Notes under the pieces: model-generated
What the model was told of the DNA's origin: nothing
Seen by the model: the letters and a program-made list of their open reading frames with translations, nothing else
Database searches by the model: none
Made by a program: the position numbers and the translations under genes
Shown: positions 25,901 through 30,232 of the stretch, in pieces
Numbering within the stretch: position 1 is the first letter of the stretch
How the letters are laid out: each line of letters begins with the position of its first letter
Virus record (IMG/VR): IMGVR_UViG_3300029957_000023
Coordinates: 1-36,098 of that record
DNA from: a virus
Length of the DNA stretch: 36,098 nucleotides
Direction: 5' to 3' (one strand)

Positions 25901-26953
25901 GGCCATTTTGACTACTCGGCCACCAACCGCCCCCGTGTCATGTCCGGGGCCGGAGCGCGGGTGTTGCTGCTGTTCAAGCAATACTCGCAAAATATGACTT
26001 ACACCCTGGCGAAAAATGGCGCGGAGGCGCTGCTGGCGTCCAACGACTTCATGCACGGCAGGCCCGTGGCCGAGCGGCGCAAAATGGCCGGCAAAACCTT
26101 CGCCGGGCTGATGGCGATGCACGGCATGATTGCCGGGGCGTTCGGCCTGCCGCTGGCCTCCACGTTGATGGCGGCGGCAAGCTGGCTGTGGGGCGATGAC
26201 GACGAACCGTTCGACGCCGAGGTCGCCGTGCGCAACCTGCTGGCGGATCGTTTCGGCAAGAAGGTGGCCGAGGCGCTGGTGCATGGCCTGCCGCGCGCCG
26301 TGTTGCCGGGCGACCTGGCCGGGCGCGTGGGGCTCGACCACTTGTGGTTCCCGGACATCCAGGAAGGACTGGAAGGGGACAAGTGGTATCTAGCCCTGGA
26401 ACACGCGATGCTCGGGCCTGTGCTTGGCATCTTCCCCAGCTGGGCTAGTGGCGCGCAAACCATCGCGGAAGGCCAATGGGAGCGCGGCGTGGAGGAACTA
26501 TTGCCCAAGTTTCTGCGCGACTATTTTAAAGCCAGCCGCTACTACCGAGAAGGCGTGGTGGACAAAACCGGAATCGACATCCTGGACGACACCACGCTGT
26601 TAGAGGAAATCGGCCAGGCGGCGGGCTTCTCCTCTGCGCGGGTGCTGGAAGCCTACGAGGGGCGCGGGGCGATCTACAACCAGGACAAGCGCCTGTCACG
26701 GCGGCGCGCGGAAATCCTGGCCGACTTCAGCCGGGCCGCTCTCGAAAAAGACGAGAAGGGGAAAGCGGCCGCGAAGGAAGACATGGCCCACTGGAACAAG
26801 ACGAACCCCAGCATGGCCATAACGGGCGAGAACCTGCTGGCGTCTGTCCTGCGGCGGCAACGGCGGATCGCCGAGGCGAAAGACGGCGTGGCGCTGCCAG
26901 CGAAAAAGGCCGGCCTGCGCGACTTGGGGAGGTTCGCCAATGACGGACAATAA
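19979..26953 (+). CDS. Giant ejection protein: lytic transglycosylase plus polyvalent (LPD38) domains (T7 gp16-like)
   Basis: This 2,324-residue protein should enter the host with the DNA and open the cell wall. It begins with two exact 24-residue units (SADEFLDAPDGGAKP). Residues 95-190 are an SLT transglycosylase: catalytic E112 in AYTESHYNPDAVSPKGAAG, VMQFMPGTA, and AAYNWGEG. Hydrophobic helices follow (about 410-600). A linker (about 620-740) overprints a small frame. About 740-830 is a polyvalent-protein module (ILSAIAKLGGVDAGEA). A zincin-like HEAGDH stands at 1187-1192 with a possible third ligand in ERVAYLVE near 1241. An LPD38-type domain lies at about 1935-2085 (FNRIATLLAAHR, LLLFKQYSQNMTYTLAKNG). 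The ATG at 19979 overlaps the previous stop; it may be a fusion of two older genes. Confidence 0.85.
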   Translation: MQASRSADEFLDAPDGGAKPTAAPVRASRSADEFLDAPDGGAKPTAASPGFLSSIASGLADLGRADAATVSTLGRQAAQAARGHEPIQAMLARSEEKHGLPLGFLDKIAYTESHYNPDAVSPKGAAGVMQFMPGTARQYGIDPLDPHSAIDAGGKHVRYLLDKYGGDQAKALAAYNWGEGNLDKALAASDGRDWRAQLPAETYDYLGKILGAQASGLPPELHGLPVSPVAVDQVRKTYQGMGPEARAALLAQDDTQGRIARAVHAEFQRFDQSPLGRDPTLRAVTGGRLEDRALGYRLQGSEPGTALSLAASDVAADLPGQHLAIASEGNNPMGLGGQTLQSSRQGLVNLRQMGAGLGAWASDVLGDEQATRRLMEDYQNLEDEAARLPAEVPTLKDVHSGGDLAKWATNAIYANLPLMLPSLASGGVTGLTARALAKRTFTGLATQLGEEKAAQIVANRIALAAGAGAGASSISQETGSIYGDIRQQTGEGHPVIALAAGVPAGLLDTLPDMMVLRKALGAGAARQIGEGLVARYGLPIAKQMLTEGATEGAQTAIEKGAAAVAGGNPFLSKSTLDEILESMAQGAVAGGVVGGGAEAAGQAAQVRPVPGSPESYAGLMGALGFRPGANANNNTGDNNGQSGMGTAGIPAMDVADDAGGTAAATLGHGAGGTALPTRGPVGDAGRTAGENLAGAPVADQPIGGDPNSIAARAGIAEPTPTPKRTPRLRDKPIKPIEDGDSILSAIAKLGGVDAGEAMAQGIDTPYVTGKGRIIGHGILNVFTGTGYSFDHMAENLRQYGFPVEGANDLLRQITDAISAKERGHASNLNKMAADHADTAQQMEQAQEHAYLSPGFEFHEDEYTPAMDDKGRHMLELATALNRLDEGAGDAIVERQAIQGDDYDHTLNTLKSAISARSSVGEAAREPGQGPRTQAQETADLFGNHDPTAQAVADLERQKAAKRNGDGQAAGELFPGAGQMDVEDLAGKNAPQASPPSMSKASPSIPPQAAPDAVSSPSSSSIQQAETFGIPADEWAKAEAEARTKWEAHSQPKQRMLLKSYGHPAEFAAQSFDALPQAMREDLTAARAGWTAKPGGTNMATAAEAEPQFSSGQDTPLPSGQTVAAVRKALGRQGRILEKAGLLNIVQRNDQLPVKTGTRRFRGLYHQGKAWMVADYIPLNQEMGVFLHEAGDHANMEDMLGTARYADVAAQAERILAEGGAVAETVAKAIPKSTPERHLASERVAYLVEYVTHADEATRATMPGRLKVWAARVLSALRAWFYRTQLARDLEARGIKLDLSARDLAALARQAVEWRIEQETAPSGLDEALPEGAKASAASPPPEPGKPLDENAEPEISRNLKKMTVQDIKALVEADIKGLRSLGLPLLGRRQIVELYGDDVPEIRVYDHLMQLYAADANELQHKAGEVADRWAKLSKAVSDRLADIMHLATATGVDPSLVAYVPRWDEASVKAAYQQEFKETRERVAQLKRMIHGISGDPVIGRKRQLFDELQYELKHEKRLSRPWAEKTFVKRKKKEEEERAVAYKQLHPLFAALPKEARDIFTTARDMYNKQWADVEQALIDRINRSDASEKVKKENIAALRLMFRKKLPDIYFPLARNGEYVIAVKKPDDSNEAVLFAESLSQAESLRKELQARYADTDKKVMPIGKKQEKSARDMVSGKFVSDVLDLLGTENGGPSLDALREQIMQMYLEALPDLSWAKHEIHRKNMPGYSRDARRAFASSMMHGASHLARIRYVDQLEKALDQAQAGVNEHKYDEGMDAVRAQEVVNEMRKRHDIAMNPPNTPLANLLTGAGFIWYMGLSPASAIVNLTQTPLVAYPVLGGQFGFRKSALALSVASRQVAGAMAGGGLLKSEEQLLKRLASRLSADELAAIKRGIDEGHVVVTLAHELAGVAQGAETNPVAKPFLKAASYMFHVAEMFNRIATLLAAHRLAVKDGYSPEAAYNKAVELTYDGHFDYSATNRPRVMSGAGARVLLLFKQYSQNMTYTLAKNGAEALLASNDFMHGRPVAERRKMAGKTFAGLMAMHGMIAGAFGLPLASTLMAAASWLWGDDDEPFDAEVAVRNLLADRFGKKVAEALVHGLPRAVLPGDLAGRVGLDHLWFPDIQEGLEGDKWYLALEHAMLGPVLGIFPSWASGAQTIAEGQWERGVEELLPKFLRDYFKASRYYREGVVDKTGIDILDDTTLLEEIGQAAGFSSARVLEAYEGRGAIYNQDKRLSRRRAEILADFSRAALEKDEKGKAAAKEDMAHWNKTNPSMAITGENLLASVLRRQRRIAEAKDGVALPAKKAGLRDLGRFANDGQ
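19985..20118 (+). repeat. 72-bp tandem duplication at the start of the giant gene
   Basis: Bases 19985-20046 and 20057-20118 are identical over 62 positions at a period of 72, exactly 24 codons. The frame is kept, giving two copies of a motif with RSADEFLDAPDGGAKP. Absence of any silent difference points to a recent duplication. The motif sits ahead of the transglycosylase and could be a short virion-binding peptide. Confidence 0.9.
21894..22085 (+). CDS. Nested small gene inside the giant gene (63 residues)
   Basis: In another frame of the giant gene lies an ATG with GGGAG (21883-21887) six bases upstream, followed by a 63-residue frame. The product looks like a folded helical protein: LEYLPWTWQTTREEQRLL, then RLVGLLEMLDEQQAK, with a normal mix of residues. 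Over the same bases the giant frame reads only low-complexity Gly, Ala, Thr and Asn, as expected for a linker forced by overprinting. I recognise no family. Either a real overlapping gene, or the relic of a gene once placed between two separate virion genes that have since fused. Proof needs homologs or expression. Confidence 0.45.
   Translation: MVKAAWARLEYLPWTWQTTREEQRLLHSDMGQEVRLCRLVGLLEMLDEQQAKTLPVPLSLTSQ
22683..22832 (+). CDS. Second nested small frame inside the giant gene (49 residues)
   Basis: AAGGAG (22670-22675) stands seven bases before an ATG at 22683 in the same alternative frame as the nested gene at 21894. The product is 49 residues, basic and proline-rich (HGLVLAKLRENRAKGHEPKP). 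The giant frame here is more protein-like (QETADLFGNHDPTAQAVADLE), which makes this case weaker. The good ribosome site is the main argument. Confidence 0.25.
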   Translation: MTTPLTPSKAPSQHGLVLAKLRENRAKGHEPKPRKPPTSSATTTPQPRR

Positions 26954-27179
26954 CCGGCCAGGATTTTTCGAGGAGGACAACGGGGCACGCTCGGAAATGC
27001 GTTTGATGTGTTTCGTGTCGCTGCTGGCTGCCATCGGCTTCGGCTTGCTGACGATCCTATTGAGCGCGGCAGGGAAGAGCGACGGCGGCAACGGGCTATT
27101 TATTACCTTCGGGTTTTTGGTCGGCGCGTTCGCCCCAAAAGCCGTGCAGAAGTTCGCCGAACAGAAGATGCCGGACTAG
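26940..27179 (+). CDS. Holin candidate
   Basis: This 79-residue membrane protein has two hydrophobic helices: about 21-43 (LMCFVSLLAAIGFGLLTILLSA) shown here in part as FVSLLAAIGFGLL, and about 52-68 (LFITFGFLVGAFAPKAV), with a charged N-terminus and a lysine-containing end. Size and layout fit a small class II holin that would open the inner membrane at lysis. It is the last late gene and starts 14 bases inside the giant gene, with a ribosome site (GGGGAGG) in that gene. No separate endolysin accompanies it. Confidence 0.6.
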   Translation: MTDNNRPGFFEEDNGARSEMRLMCFVSLLAAIGFGLLTILLSAAGKSDGGNGLFITFGFLVGAFAPKAVQKFAEQKMPD

Positions 27180-27281
27180 TGCCGGTTTTAACTTTGGCGT
27201 AGTTGGGCTCATGTGGGATAATGGATGCCTTACGCAAAAGCAAATCGTTGATTTTGTTGGTATATGCAGGCTATTCGCGTC

Positions 27282-27326
27282 TTCATAATGCGGGGGTCGC
27301 AGGTTCAAGTCCCGCCGTTGCTACCA
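27282..27326 (+). other. attP core: 3' half of an elongator tRNA-Met
   Basis: The stretch reads like a tRNA from the anticodon to the CCA end: anticodon loop TTCATAA (CAT), GGGGTCGCAGG, T-loop TTCAAGT, acceptor CGTTGCT, discriminator A, CCA. It lines up with the E. coli elongator tRNA-Met 3' half, including the same A-C mismatch in the T stem. Bases upstream cannot complete the anticodon stem or a D arm, so this is not a working tRNA gene. A phage that integrates into the host tRNA gene carries just such a 3' part so that integration restores the tRNA. It lies in the gap between convergent gene blocks, about 3 kb from the integrase. Confidence 0.7.
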
Positions 27327-27337
27327 TCTTACAAAAC

Positions 27338-27383
27338 ACTGCCGAGATTTTGCCGGTTTTAGCGGCGGGTCTCGGCAGTTTTC
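27338..27383. terminator. Bidirectional terminator between convergent gene blocks
   Basis: ACTGCCGAGA (27338-27347) pairs perfectly with TCTCGGCAGT (27370-27379). An inner GCCGG/GCGGC-type stem fills the loop. TTTT follows on the plus strand and an A-rich run precedes, giving T on the minus strand. It can stop both the late operon from the left and the Rha operon from the right. Confidence 0.75.
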
Positions 27384-27406
27384 ATATGACGGGGCGGTTT
27401 TAAACG

Positions 27407-27697
27407 CTACCCGGCCATCCTGATTTTCTCTTTTCTCGAAAGCTTCGCCGAGCGGATGTTCTCCGCCTCGTAGTCGAGCGCGGCGGACACGGTGTCGAAG
27501 AGCAGCCATAGCCGCGTCAACGACTCCGCGCCGCTGGGTTCGGTGCGGGCGGCGATGGACGCCAGGCTTCCCAGGTCGGTGACGACGCCGGACAGGTTTT
27601 CCAGCGTGTCCTCCGTCCACAACGCGCCAATCAGCGGGTTTATCGCCGCCGCCGCCTCGCGATCCACGCCGCTCAGTTTCGATCTGCGCTCAGACAT
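27407..27697 (-). CDS. Hypothetical protein downstream of Rha-like gene
   Basis: This 96-residue helical protein has no motif I recognise. It is mildly acidic in the middle (TEDTLENLSGVVTDLGSLAS) with a C-terminal amphipathic stretch (LWLLFDTVSAALDYEAENIR) and a basic end. Its ATG lies eight bases inside the end of the Rha-like gene, so both are translated from one minus-strand message that ends at the terminator at 27338-27383. Length and composition suggest a small regulatory partner, but nothing proves it. Confidence 0.55.
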   Translation of the reverse strand: MSERRSKLSGVDREAAAAINPLIGALWTEDTLENLSGVVTDLGSLASIAARTEPSGAESLTRLWLLFDTVSAALDYEAENIRSAKLSRKEKIRMAG

Positions 27698-28640
27698 GGC
27701 GCACCGCCAAGCCCTTCAGCGAGGAGCGGTTGGCCAGGGATTCGGCGAACAAGCGGCGGGCCATGTCCAACGGCGGGAACACATACCACCAGGGGCGGGG
27801 TTCGCCTTTCGGCACGCCCGGCCGTTCGCGGCGGACGCCCCAGCTATGCAGGGACGCGCCGAGGTGGACAGTGGATTCGACGTGCGCGAGGTGGCGCAGG
27901 CGGCACCAGTCGGCATAGGCTGTTTGCACGGCGCGGCAGGGCAAGGTTCGCGGCCATTCGGTCGCGCCGGGCTCCGCGCCAATCTGGCCGGTTTCCAGGC
28001 AGTTGCGCCACCATTCGGCGACGCTGCCGTGGGCCTGGCTCGTCACCACCAGGCTGGGGCTGTTGAAGGCCAGGGCGGACGCCTGGCCTGCGTGTTCGGC
28101 GAGGGTGGCGGCGACGTAGCCGGGGGTGACGCCGCAGCGGATCAGGTAGGCGTTGGCGGCGCTGCGCGACAGGCGGAAGAGGTTGCCGAGCTTGGATGAC
28201 TCCACCAGGTCGAACGGGCTGCCGGTCGGGCAGGTGCCTTCGGCGAAGGCGTCGGGGAAGCCGGGCGGCTCGTCGAAGTCCTCCCGGCGCAGCGCCTCGG
28301 CGTCGCGCAACTGTTCGGCCATCGCGAAGAACTCGCGCACCAGGCGCTTTTTGAACTCGCGCACCACGGGCGAGTTGCGCATGTAGGTGATGAGCAGCGT
28401 GGCCTGGGGCTCGTTGAGGAGAGCATATTCAGCGTCGCCGCCGCCATGCCTGCCAGGTTCTCTTGGTCGGATTTCAAATCGCACCAAGCCGAACTCTTCG
28501 TAATCGTTTAAATGGTTGCGCACCAGCTTGATGACGCTGGCGTGTTCATTGTCGGTGCCTTCGGCCATAGCGAGGGTAGACGTAACCGGCTGACCGTGGG
28601 CCAGGGTGACGAGGGGCGGATTTTTGGTGTAGCTAGACAT
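27690..28640 (-). CDS. Rha-family regulatory protein with a primase-type C-terminal module
   Basis: This 316-residue protein has an N-terminal Rha domain (about 25-110: EHASVIKLVRNHLNDYEEFG, then NEPQATLLITYMRNSPVVREFKK), known from P22 and phi80 Rha regulators and phage antirepressors. The C-terminal 100 residues (about 204-305) match the end of this phage's primase: both have VAEWW, CLE-x-G, Y-x-x-WCR, LG-x-x-L-x-x-WG, RPG and PW-x-YV-x-P-x-x-D-x-AR in the same order. The start at 28640 is chosen because AGGAAAA precedes it; an in-frame TTG lies seven codons earlier. A long structured leader lies upstream. It may compete with or control replication by binding the same DNA as the primase. 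That role is inference. Confidence 0.75.
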   Translation of the reverse strand: MSSYTKNPPLVTLAHGQPVTSTLAMAEGTDNEHASVIKLVRNHLNDYEEFGLVRFEIRPREPGRHGGGDAEYALLNEPQATLLITYMRNSPVVREFKKRLVREFFAMAEQLRDAEALRREDFDEPPGFPDAFAEGTCPTGSPFDLVESSKLGNLFRLSRSAANAYLIRCGVTPGYVAATLAEHAGQASALAFNSPSLVVTSQAHGSVAEWWRNCLETGQIGAEPGATEWPRTLPCRAVQTAYADWCRLRHLAHVESTVHLGASLHSWGVRRERPGVPKGEPRPWWYVFPPLDMARRLFAESLANRSSLKGLAVRHV

Positions 28641-28706
28641 GATGGTTTTCCTGTTGAGCAAGGTTTAACCACCATCCTCCGTTCCAAGAGAGGGTGGCGG
28701 CAACAT

Positions 28707-28847
28707 GGGGTTGGAACTACCGCCTCAACAGATACGGCATCCGTCTTGCGACGGCCCCATGCCACCGCCATAAAAATCGGGCAAGCGGGCATGAAAAAAC
28801 GCGCCGGGCGCGTTTCGGCTGTTGAGGCAGTGCGGGGTTCCAATCCC
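28707..28847 (-). promoter_or_regulatory. Structured leader of the Rha-like gene: long-range inverted repeat around a terminator
   Basis: GCCTCAACAG (28722-28731) and CTGTTGAGGC (28819-28828) are exact complements. Outside them 28707-28717 pairs with 28837-28847 with one G-T pair. An intrinsic terminator on the minus strand lies inside, next to the right arm. A leader with such folding between promoter and gene resembles attenuation-type immunity regions of satellite phage P4. The pairing could decide between termination and expression of Rha. The structure is seen; the mechanism is inferred. Confidence 0.55.
28793..28816 (-). terminator. Intrinsic terminator in the Rha leader
   Basis: AAACGCGC (28797-28804) and GCGCGTTT (28808-28815) form an eight-base stem with a CGG loop. 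On the minus strand the stem is followed by extra T (complement of the A run at 28794-28799). It lies about 55 bases after the predicted start of the minus-strand transcript, so most transcripts might stop here. Confidence 0.65.
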
Positions 28848-28849
28848 GT

Positions 28850-28865
28850 CCCCGGTGTGCCGGGG
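28850..28865. repeat. Short hairpin in the Rha leader
   Basis: CCCCGG (28850-28855) pairs with CCGGGG (28860-28865) around TGTG. It lies at the very 5' end of the predicted minus-strand leader and could protect the RNA or bind a regulator. Confidence 0.5.
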
Positions 28866-28872
28866 CGCGGAT

Positions 28873-28902
28873 ACACTAGACCTTAAGCCGAAAGCGTGTC
28901 AA
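28873..28902 (-). promoter_or_regulatory. Promoter for the Rha operon
   Basis: On the minus strand a consensus TTGACA (28902-28897) is followed after 18 bases by TAGTGT (28878-28873). The -35 is perfect, the -10 poor. Transcription would give a leader of about 225 bases before the Rha start. The same hexamer read on the plus strand serves a divergent promoter. Confidence 0.55.
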
Positions 28903-28924
28903 GCAAAAAATGTTCTGCTATGCT
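28897..28924 (+). promoter_or_regulatory. Divergent promoter for the first secreted cassette
   Basis: TGTCAA (28897-28902), 16 bases, then TATGCT (28919-28924). The -10 is good and the -35 is the same six bases as the minus-strand -35, so only one polymerase at a time could use this site. A stem GAGCCTT/AAGGCTC (28935-28941, 28960-28966) lies in the leader before the ATG at 28999. Confidence 0.45.
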
Positions 28925-28998
28925 GTTTGCCAGGGAGCCTTGAAAGCCTGAACGGTGGGAAGGCTCTCTTCCACATACCGAAAACAAGGAGCCCAGCC

Positions 28999-29292
28999 AT
29001 GAGAATTTCCCGCCTGTCTATCGCCCTGGCCGTCGCGGCCATCGCTTCAACCGCCCAAGCCGACCAGTACGTGAGTCCGCACGTCCGCAGCGACGGGACG
29101 TTCGTGCAGGGGTACACGCGCAGCAGCCCGAACTCGACCACGTTGGACAACTATTCGCACCAGGGCAACAGCAACCCCTACACGGGCGAGAAGGGATACC
29201 GCACTGATTCTTATCCGCAACAGCCATCTTTCAGCACAAGCCCCGGCCAGTACGGTAGCGGCCAATATGGCGGCGGCTACCGGCAGCGGTGA
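28999..29292 (+). CDS. Small secreted protein, DGT-RSSPN family (copy 1)
   Basis: This 97-residue protein has a clear signal peptide (RLSIALAVAAIASTAQA, cleaved before DQ). The mature part has the recurring proteobacterial pattern DQYV-x-PHVR-x-DGTFV, YTRSSPNST, LDNYS, GNSNPYTGEKG, then a Tyr/Gln/Gly/Ser-rich tail. I know this pattern from small exported proteins of unknown function in prophages and chromosomes. AAGGAG precedes the ATG. A second copy (34024-34317) has the same layout. The next gene starts at its stop. Export to the periplasm or surface is likely; the job, perhaps exclusion of other phages or host conversion, is unknown. Confidence 0.8.
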   Translation: MRISRLSIALAVAAIASTAQADQYVSPHVRSDGTFVQGYTRSSPNSTTLDNYSHQGNSNPYTGEKGYRTDSYPQQPSFSTSPGQYGSGQYGGGYRQR

Positions 29293-29759
29293 TGATTTTG
29301 CGCACTTCCTTCGTATTAAAATTTCTGGCGGTGGTCGCAGCTTTTCCGGCAATTGCTGACCCGCAAATATGGTACGAATATTCATCTGGAAAAGGAGTTC
29401 CAAAAATCACCGAAATCAAAGGAGCCACAGAACTGGCGTTGATTGTCGAGGGTTGCCAGCCGGATATTTTATACGGAACAATTGAGAATGTTGATTTCCG
29501 CCGAGGACAATCTATCGTTGAAGGGTTTAATTTGCGCCGCGCAGATGGCTTTGTCGAATACATAGGGCTTGAGCAGGATTATATTGATAAATTAGGGAAA
29601 ATTGACACAGATTGGCTTGTTAAGCTAGTCGCACCCAAAAAAACTGTGCTAGTAATGGCTTCGCGTTGCGGTGTGTCCGGGAGGAATCTTTATGCCCGCG
29701 ACATTTACAGCGCAGGACGCATAAAGTCACTATTGTCACGCCTTCACTCTTCTGATTAA
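29292..29759 (+). CDS. Secreted hypothetical protein, partner of copy 1
   Basis: This 155-residue protein begins with a signal peptide (about residues 1-22, ending FPAIA before DPQIW). The mature part mixes strands and helices (GATELALIVEGCQPDILYGTIENVDF, DWLVKLVAPKKTVLVMASRCG) with two cysteines (about 56 and 126) that could form a disulfide in the periplasm. No family is recognised. ATG 29292 overlaps the stop of the first cassette gene; the 3' end overlaps the convergent minus-strand gene by 24 bases. It is richer in A and T than the surrounding genes, in line with cargo. Confidence 0.65.
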   Translation: MILRTSFVLKFLAVVAAFPAIADPQIWYEYSSGKGVPKITEIKGATELALIVEGCQPDILYGTIENVDFRRGQSIVEGFNLRRADGFVEYIGLEQDYIDKLGKIDTDWLVKLVAPKKTVLVMASRCGVSGRNLYARDIYSAGRIKSLLSRLHSSD

Positions 29760-29948
29760 GTACGCCCAATATTTGCCGTCTACTTGGCGCGCATAAAGAA
29801 CAATCCGCCTGCCCGGATCATTCGGGCAGGTTAGCCTGTGGACGCCATCCATGCCCGAACAGATGGGGCATTGCCCCTCTTTTAGCGGCTCGTCCGGGTC
29901 ATCATCATGGATTATCAGATCGGCTATTTTCACGTTCATTGGATTCAT
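29736..29948 (-). CDS. Small zinc-ribbon-like protein
   Basis: This 70-residue protein carries C-P-I-C and a later C in HRLTCPNDPGR, so it may bind zinc. It starts with NVKIADLIIHDDDPDEPLKEG and ends with strands VLYARQVDGKYWAYLIRR. The ATG at 29948 overlaps the stop of the DUF551 gene (ATGA), which makes it the last gene of the integrase operon. Its function is unknown. Confidence 0.55.
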   Translation of the reverse strand: MNPMNVKIADLIIHDDDPDEPLKEGQCPICSGMDGVHRLTCPNDPGRRIVLYARQVDGKYWAYLIRRVKA

Positions 29949-30232
29949 GATTTTGTCATGGTTATTAAATCAGGTAGTTTAGGGATTGGCATCCAGTGTG
30001 TCGGCGCGTTAAATCCTTCAAGTTTGCCTTGAGAAACGCTGCTTTCCGTGTATGACCACCATCCTTCCCACTCTTCCAAGCTATCCCATCCGCCGCAATA
30101 TTGTCCACTAATTTCCCACTCCTGTTTGCTACGATACCAAGCAATATGCACCACAGGAACTGAAGCACAATCAAAATAAACTAGCACGGCTGAACCATCC
30201 TTTGGCGCTGTTTCTATCGGTAGCCAAGTCAT
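29945..30232 (-). CDS. DUF551-like phage protein
   Basis: This 95-residue protein matches the DUF551 pattern common in phage early regions: WLPIETAPKDGSAVLVYF at the start, HIAWYRS in the middle, WWSYTE and a final THWMPIPKLP. Function of this family is not known to me. The ATG overlaps the integrase stop (ATGA), and the stop overlaps the next gene. Confidence 0.75.
   Translation of the reverse strand: MTWLPIETAPKDGSAVLVYFDCASVPVVHIAWYRSKQEWEISGQYCGGWDSLEEWEGWWSYTESSVSQGKLEGFNAPTHWMPIPKLPDLITMTKS

Noticed and set aside
27239-27326. A complete tRNA gene ending at 27326
   Set aside because: Only the part from the anticodon to CCA fits. No D arm and no matching anticodon or acceptor 5' strand can be placed at normal length. 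It is an att core.
27203-27403. Open plus-strand frame of 66 codons across the att core
   Set aside because: It reads through the tRNA-like core and the terminator, a well-known source of false genes.
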